NCBI GenBank assembly: GCA_009784945.1
Contig: WQXH01000014.1
Coordinates: 1 to 44,496 of the forward strand
Direction: 5' to 3'
Source of the DNA: Coriobacteriia bacterium
GTDB lineage: Bacteria; Actinomycetota; Coriobacteriia; Coriobacteriales; UBA8131
DNA length: 44,496 nt
The notes below the pieces were generated by a model. It was not told where the DNA came from, ran no database searches, and saw only the letters and a list, made by a program, of their open reading frames with translations. Position 1 is the stretch's first letter; every line of letters starts with the position of its first letter. Shown here in pieces: positions 39,332-44,496 of this stretch. Made by a program: the position numbers and the translations under genes.

Positions 39332-42300
39332 TGCAATCCCCCTCTTTGGTAATGTAGAAAAACCCAACTATTTCAGTATAGTTAAGACTAATTGCATCTT
39401 GCACTGGATCTATTACACCACTAATCACAGGTGTGCCTCCTCTCTTATGAGACCATGTGCCATCGCCATCCTCTCTATACCAATGGTAGTCTCCGTTAGG
39501 CATTACAACCAGCAATACCGCATATCCTCCTGTCATTCCAGGTTGGAAAGCTTGGAAGTTCAAGCCCATTGCTTTTGCATCAGCTGTGGCCAAATCAATC
39601 AAGTGCTGGTTTCCATCTGGTGTTCCAGAGATATATGTAGCATCGTAAGGATCGAACTGTCCACTAAGCAAACCTGGTTGAAGTGCAAATTCATATGTTT
39701 CATCTCCAGATGCTTCTGTCCGCGTTTTCAAGTCTTGATTGGTTACAGGATTATTGATCGTATCGAATGCGTATGCGTAACAGTTAGTTCTTTCAACATA
39801 TTGCTCATCATTATAGTCTTCAGCCGAGAACTGGAATACATGTGGGCTGGTTGCAGGCGGTATTTCAACTGAAGGTACTTCAGGCTCAATCTGCGAGCAA
39901 CCTGTCAGCAGCAATAGCCCTCCAATCACAACTGGGAGAAGCCACGGAAATCTACCAGTGTCATCAGTGTATTTCATAGGGTTTTCAAAACAATAAATAT
40001 AATTGTTCATTGTTATGGGCGTATCCAAGAACCCTTTTATTCTATCTACTGAAGTGAACCTGCCTGACATAGGATGATATTCTCGCTCCTGCGCAAAATA
40101 GGTTCCTGTAACACTATCTGAGATAAAACCCGAATACCCAAAGGGTTGCATTGCCCCCTGGTTATCTAATAAAACGTTTCCGAACTCATCGTAGCCATAG
40201 CTTTCTAGGAGCGTGCCCCCTTCGTCATAGTAGCGTAAAGGGCTCCCCAGCTCATCGCGCAAGAACGCACTTCCATCAGAAAACACCACATTGTCGTCCC
40301 ATGAGAAACTGCAGGCTTCTTCATTATCTGTCACCTGTAATAGATTATGGTATTGCTTGGTTAAATCCAGTACATAGCTAATCTGATTGGTTGGGCAGAG
40401 AGCGCCTGCTGTCTGCTTACCTACTCTAAACCCAAGGCCATTGTAGTCGTAGCTTGCTACCTGTCCGCTTGCATTGGCTGCCTTGGCGAGCCTGTTTAGC
40501 GGGCTAAAATCATAAGCTTGAATTACGGTGTCACCCTCAAGGATCCTCGTCAGGTTTCCCCTTGCATCATAGATGAAGTCTTGGGCAAGCTCAGGGCTTT
40601 CAGCACGTAGAAGCTGGTTGAGAGAGTTGTAGCTATACTCTGTCCTTACGCCTCTATCTACCATGTAGTCTCGGTTGCCGAACCCATCGAAGCCGTACTC
40701 TCTTATTTGCTCGCCGTCCTTTGCGACCCCGGTAAGCCTAGAGAGAGCGTCGTAAGTGTATTGATATTCACCGCTATCATCTCCTAGGTTTCGCCGGTAC
40801 TTATCAATCGAGGTCTTATTCAAAGAGTTGTCATAGGCGTAAGCGTATCGATCCAATACACCCTGACTGTCACTGTGAACAAGTTCGGAAAGCAAGCCGA
40901 CATCGTTGTAGGAAAACCGAGTGCTCAGTCCATTTGAGAATGACTTCTCAGCAAGCCTGCTGTCTTTGTCATAGATGTAGCTAACTCGATTATTACCGTC
41001 ATTTAAGGTTTTCAAGCGCAAGGCTTCATCATAGAGGTAGGTTACTGTCTTGCCATCAGGGTAAACGATGGAAGTTTTTTCACCTGAAGAACCATAGGTA
41101 TATTCAACCCTCTTGCCATTGTGGTCTACCACCTTTAAAGCTCTACCAGCCTCATCAAGCTCAATGGTTGTTATGCCCAACCAGTCCTTGATTTCTGTCA
41201 GCTGCTTGAGTGCATTGTAGGAAAAATAGACGCTCTTTCCGTCAGCATAGGTGACTTGCTCAAGCTGCCCTGATAAGTCGTAGCCATATTGTGTCAGATA
41301 CCCTTCCTTGTCTAGCTTGGAGCCGAGGTTACCCGACATGTCGTACGTGTATGACTCGCTGTTTCCCAGCGAGTCGATGACTTTTTCAATTTGGCCGAGC
41401 TCGCTACGCATGTATCTAGTGATATGCAAGTGGGAGTTTTGCTTGTTAATCCCTTGCGCTTCATGCAGCTCTGCAAACTGCTCTACCTTGGTCAGGTTGC
41501 CTAGCTTGTCATACTCGTACTCTGACCTGCAGCCCAATGCATCGATGACCGAGGTTAGTTTGCCTGTTGGGGAGTAGGCATACCTTGTAGTATTGCCGTT
41601 TGTGTCGACTACAGCGGCTACATTGCCAGTAGCATCATAGGTAAAGGTTTTGACCTGTCCGCAGTTGCTAGAAACCCTGATTATCTGGTTCAGGCAATCA
41701 TAGTCATAGTAGAGTGCATAGCCATCTTGAGAAGCCTGGGACAACAGATTCTTGTTCTTGTCATAGGAAAACATGGTGCTTCTACCATCTGGGTGGTGTA
41801 TCTTTTTGAGTAGGCCTCCTGGAAAGTATTCATGTTTGGTTATTCTGCCTGCTTTGTCGGTAATCTCGTTTATCTTGCCGAGAGGAGTATAGGTATAGCT
41901 TGTCTTGCTTCCTGAAGGATCTTCTTTGCTAGTCATCTGTCCAGCTTTGTCGTAGGCAAACAAGTTTTTCTGTCCAACTGCATCAGTTATCTGCGTTACC
42001 TGGCCAAAACGGTTATATGCAAAACTGGTCTTTGCGCCAGAAGGCTCCACTATATCCTTGACTCTATTCAGCGGATCATATGCAAGAGATATCTTCTCTC
42101 CCTCAGGCCCACATATCTCTGTTTTGTTACCATTGGGGTCATAGGCATATTTTACAGTGGCTCCTCTTGCGTTTGTAACGCTCTCTAGCCTGTTTAACCT
42201 GTCGTATTCATAGCTTGTGGTGTTACCTAGAGCATCTGTTTGCCTAGACACGTTCCACATCAAGTCGTATTCAAGGTTGGTCTCACTACCCTCTTGGTTG

Positions 42301-44474
42301 ACTGTTTTGCTCGGCTTTCCAAGACAATTATACTCCCACTTCAAGGTTGAGTTGTCAAAGTCAACTATCTGAGCAACCTTGCCTTTTGAATTGTACTCGT
42401 AGATGCGCTTACGCCCTTCAGCGTTAGTAACCTTGGTGATATCTCCTTGCTTGTTGTGCTCGTAGCTAGTCTTGTTTCCTTCACCGTCTGTCGTTTCGAT
42501 GACGCGGTTTAACTCGTCATAGGCATATGTGATTGTTGAGTATGGATTAACAACCGCTTGGATATTTCCACGCTCATCGTAGTTGAGGTGTATTTCGCTT
42601 GAGTCCGGCTGAATAATTACAGATGGTTGACCGTCTTCATTGTATTCAAGCTTTGTAGTTCTGCCTAGGGCATCTACGACCTCTACCGCATTGCCCTTCT
42701 TGTCATATCGCGTACTAAGGGTAACCGTGTCATCCATGCGTACTCTTGTTGGTTTGTTGAGATGGTTGTACTCAAATAATAGCCGCTCCCCAAGCGCATT
42801 TTCTGATTTAATCAGATTACCTCTCCTATCGTAGGAATACTTGGTGGTATTACCACGCTTATCGGTATGACTGGTGCGCAGGTTCATGTCGTTATACTCG
42901 TACTTATCGGAACCATCTGAGTAAACTGTCTCTACACTTCTAAACATATCATCATGTATATATACGACTTCGTTGCCGTTTTGCTCAGTTAAGACCAGCT
43001 TGTTTTCTTCATCATCGTAGAGATATGAGATGGCGCCACCGTCTGGGAATACCTGCTCTTTCATGCGGTGGTTTTCTTCGTAGGTATTACTTAGGGTGGT
43101 GATTCCTTGTGGGTTAATAATCTTTGAGAGTTTATTTGTGTCGTCATAGGCAAACTGGTGTTTGGCAGAGTTTTCGTCAGTGATGCAGACCAAGTTGCCA
43201 TCTGTGTAAATGAAGCTGACCGTACGTTTTGAAGAATCACTGACTTTAACCAACTTGTCTTTTTCATACTCAAAATGAAAGGTTTGACCCGAATTGTTTT
43301 GTACTTTTTCGAGCACTCCTTTAGCGCTATAGAAAAGCTCTATATGGTTAGAATTTCTATCTTCTTTACGTAGCAGTCTGCCATTTTTGTCAAAGATATA
43401 GCTAAGACCTTCATGACTTACATACTCGAGCCTACCCCCTCTTTCATAGAGATGATTATCCAGGTTTTGGCTTTGGATATAAGCACCACTTTTGTTTTTG
43501 ACAAAGTATTCACGTCTGCCATCTTCAAACGCTAAGGTGGCCTTACTTGCATCTAGTTGAAGAAAGACCGCTAAGCTATGCATCCAGCCAGGCCCCAAAC
43601 CGTGCTGCTCTTTTTCTTGGGCGTTATAAAACATCTTAAAAGACAGAGGCATGAGCCCTTTAGAGGCAAGGAACTCTTTTTCATAGACGAAGTTTCCTGT
43701 GGCCATGTTTACTGGGTCTCCGCCGTAAGCACAGCTCGTAAAGTTTAGTCCTAAAAGCTGCGCTAGAAGCTCTCCTGCAGACATGGAGCCTGCCAAAGCA
43801 TCAAGTGCTCCTAGTCCCATGCCTTGAATCTTTTCAAAGAAGGCACCTGTAAATTGAGCCCAGCCTTCAGGTCTTGTGATGGAGCCTTGTCCTTGAGCTA
43901 TCATGAACTCAAGTTCATCTATGCCACTTGCATAAGTATCTGCAGCACTTGTAAGCCTACTAAGCTTTTCTTGATTGTCTTTTGCTTCTGCGAGCATGCT
44001 TTGTATATCAAAGGTGAGAGAAAGCTGCGAATAGCTTAGTTTAGAGTTGATGCCAGTGAGCTCATTGAGCTCTTTGCGATAGGCATCGTAGCGTGTCTTT
44101 AGCTTAGTACAACAACCGCTAAGCTCTCCTTTGGCTGAAGCACAATAAGACAAGAGCTCGCTATGGCCTATTGTACCAGCACCAAATATTGCTCCAAATC
44201 CTTCTGCCTCTCTATGAAGATCCTTGGCTAGCGGCAACACTTTCTTTAAAAGACAGGTAACATCTTCGATGTTTTGTCTAAAGACTTTAAAGCTTGCCTT
44301 CCACTCACCACTATTGACAGAAAAGCGGTCAGCTGCTTTGCCGTGCCATGAAGAACGTATCAAATCACCTTGCGCTTTAGAAAACTCCTGGTCTATGGTA
44401 GCTGCCTCTGTAATTGCTTTATCAAGCGTGTCGACGGTTTCTTGTAAAGTAGTAATGTTCAGTTGGAAGTTCAC
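39324..44474 (-). CDS. WXG100-type RHS-repeat polymorphic toxin with internal lipobox and thiol-peptidase-like tip
   Basis: The 1716-residue protein starts at a GTG (44474) with agaggggg upstream. Residues 1-100 are a WXG100-like helical hairpin (SSWHGKAADRF, W43-x-G45), implying type VII (Esx) export. A DUF6531 segment (GDPVNMATGNFVYEKEFLAS) begins about residue 250, and dozens of YD/RHS repeats fill about 300-1480, ending in the core motif FAQEREYHPMSGRFTSVD. After DDTGRFPW comes a hydrophobic segment with a lipobox, VVIGGLLLLTGCSQ (Cys1526). The tip has NCYAYAF (Cys1565), DYHWYRED (His1664) and WSHKRGG (His1676), reminiscent of papain/NlpC-like peptidases. The RHS shell should encapsulate this effector. 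Its target is unknown. Confidence 0.9.
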   Translation of the reverse strand: MNFQLNITTLQETVDTLDKAITEAATIDQEFSKAQGDLIRSSWHGKAADRFSVNSGEWKASFKVFRQNIEDVTCLLKKVLPLAKDLHREAEGFGAIFGAGTIGHSELLSYCASAKGELSGCCTKLKTRYDAYRKELNELTGINSKLSYSQLSLTFDIQSMLAEAKDNQEKLSRLTSAADTYASGIDELEFMIAQGQGSITRPEGWAQFTGAFFEKIQGMGLGALDALAGSMSAGELLAQLLGLNFTSCAYGGDPVNMATGNFVYEKEFLASKGLMPLSFKMFYNAQEKEQHGLGPGWMHSLAVFLQLDASKATLAFEDGRREYFVKNKSGAYIQSQNLDNHLYERGGRLEYVSHEGLSYIFDKNGRLLRKEDRNSNHIELFYSAKGVLEKVQNNSGQTFHFEYEKDKLVKVSDSSKRTVSFIYTDGNLVCITDENSAKHQFAYDDTNKLSKIINPQGITTLSNTYEENHRMKEQVFPDGGAISYLYDDEENKLVLTEQNGNEVVYIHDDMFRSVETVYSDGSDKYEYNDMNLRTSHTDKRGNTTKYSYDRRGNLIKSENALGERLLFEYNHLNKPTRVRMDDTVTLSTRYDKKGNAVEVVDALGRTTKLEYNEDGQPSVIIQPDSSEIHLNYDERGNIQAVVNPYSTITYAYDELNRVIETTDGEGNKTSYEHNKQGDITKVTNAEGRKRIYEYNSKGKVAQIVDFDNSTLKWEYNCLGKPSKTVNQEGSETNLEYDLMWNVSRQTDALGNTTSYEYDRLNRLESVTNARGATVKYAYDPNGNKTEICGPEGEKISLAYDPLNRVKDIVEPSGAKTSFAYNRFGQVTQITDAVGQKNLFAYDKAGQMTSKEDPSGSKTSYTYTPLGKINEITDKAGRITKHEYFPGGLLKKIHHPDGRSTMFSYDKNKNLLSQASQDGYALYYDYDCLNQIIRVSSNCGQVKTFTYDATGNVAAVVDTNGNTTRYAYSPTGKLTSVIDALGCRSEYEYDKLGNLTKVEQFAELHEAQGINKQNSHLHITRYMRSELGQIEKVIDSLGNSESYTYDMSGNLGSKLDKEGYLTQYGYDLSGQLEQVTYADGKSVYFSYNALKQLTEIKDWLGITTIELDEAGRALKVVDHNGKRVEYTYGSSGEKTSIVYPDGKTVTYLYDEALRLKTLNDGNNRVSYIYDKDSRLAEKSFSNGLSTRFSYNDVGLLSELVHSDSQGVLDRYAYAYDNSLNKTSIDKYRRNLGDDSGEYQYTYDALSRLTGVAKDGEQIREYGFDGFGNRDYMVDRGVRTEYSYNSLNQLLRAESPELAQDFIYDARGNLTRILEGDTVIQAYDFSPLNRLAKAANASGQVASYDYNGLGFRVGKQTAGALCPTNQISYVLDLTKQYHNLLQVTDNEEACSFSWDDNVVFSDGSAFLRDELGSPLRYYDEGGTLLESYGYDEFGNVLLDNQGAMQPFGYSGFISDSVTGTYFAQEREYHPMSGRFTSVDRIKGFLDTPITMNNYIYCFENPMKYTDDTGRFPWLLPVVIGGLLLLTGCSQIEPEVPSVEIPPATSPHVFQFSAEDYNDEQYVERTNCYAYAFDTINNPVTNQDLKTRTEASGDETYEFALQPGLLSGQFDPYDATYISGTPDGNQHLIDLATADAKAMGLNFQAFQPGMTGGYAVLLVVMPNGDYHWYREDGDGTWSHKRGGTPVISGVIDPVQDAISLNYTEIVGFFYITKEGDCNG

Positions 44475-44496
44475 TGGTAGAGCCCCCTCTTATAGC

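Overview
The window reads as chromosomal DNA of an anaerobic actinobacterium, most likely a member of the Coriobacteriia (Eggerthellales-like). This is an inference from gene content, not a database match. The indicators are: a LuxR-type regulator with a long multi-TM N-terminus of the kind amplified in Eggerthella relatives; an anaerobic carnitine-type cai/fix cluster; a six-subunit energy-converting [NiFe] hydrogenase; a WXG100-like N-terminus on a giant RHS protein, which implies an Esx/type VII exporter; a MurE without the diaminopimelate signature beside a FemABX-type transferase; and several genes whose -10 box lies 6-8 nt before the start codon, suggesting leaderless mRNAs. Base composition looks close to balanced, so a low-GC member of the group is likely.

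Layout. 1-5235 (minus strand): a gatC-gatA-gatB-pit-DUF47 operon (tRNA-dependent amidotransferase, then phosphate transport), followed downstream by a 129-bp hairpin element. 5385-7964: murE and a divergent femABX-like gene, the cell-wall module. 8033-17983 (minus strand): caiA, caiB, caiC, a MaoC/hydratase-2 protein, an MFS carrier and fixA-fixB-fixC-fixX, divergent from the membrane LuxR regulator at 18314-19771. This looks like a carnitine/crotonobetaine-CoA reduction pathway fed by an electron-transfer flavoprotein branch. The crotonase CaiD and the BCCT carrier CaiT of enterobacteria appear to be replaced by unrelated families. 19772-23385: an accessory strip with a small membrane protein, a short GGQ release-factor-like protein, a nuclease-fold hypothetical, a DUF1963 protein, and two large inverted-repeat elements.

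23783-29692 (plus strand) is the most distinctive part: four co-directional genes encoding an unknown 177-aa protein, a 977-aa protein with two TIR-like domains, a Sel1-like stretch and twelve full 42-residue TPRs, an unknown 160-aa protein, and a 569-aa HD-like protein ending in RyR repeats. TIR enzymes make NAD-derived nucleotides and RyR domains are suspected ligand sensors, so this island is a good candidate for an uncharacterised nucleotide-signalling defence system. A gene remnant and a DHA2-like exporter lacking a central segment follow.

31451-38005 (minus strand): echABCDEF-like hydrogenase genes with rtcB (RNA ligase) translationally coupled at the 3' end. 38127-44474 (minus strand): a 1716-aa WXG-RHS polymorphic toxin whose C-terminal tip carries an internal lipobox-like segment and a candidate thiol-peptidase domain, an overlapping small lipoprotein that may be its immunity protein, and a truncated Tat-lipoprotein gene.

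A family of short GTGACA/GGGGAC repeats is scattered between genes and is inserted in frame in gatB and murE.
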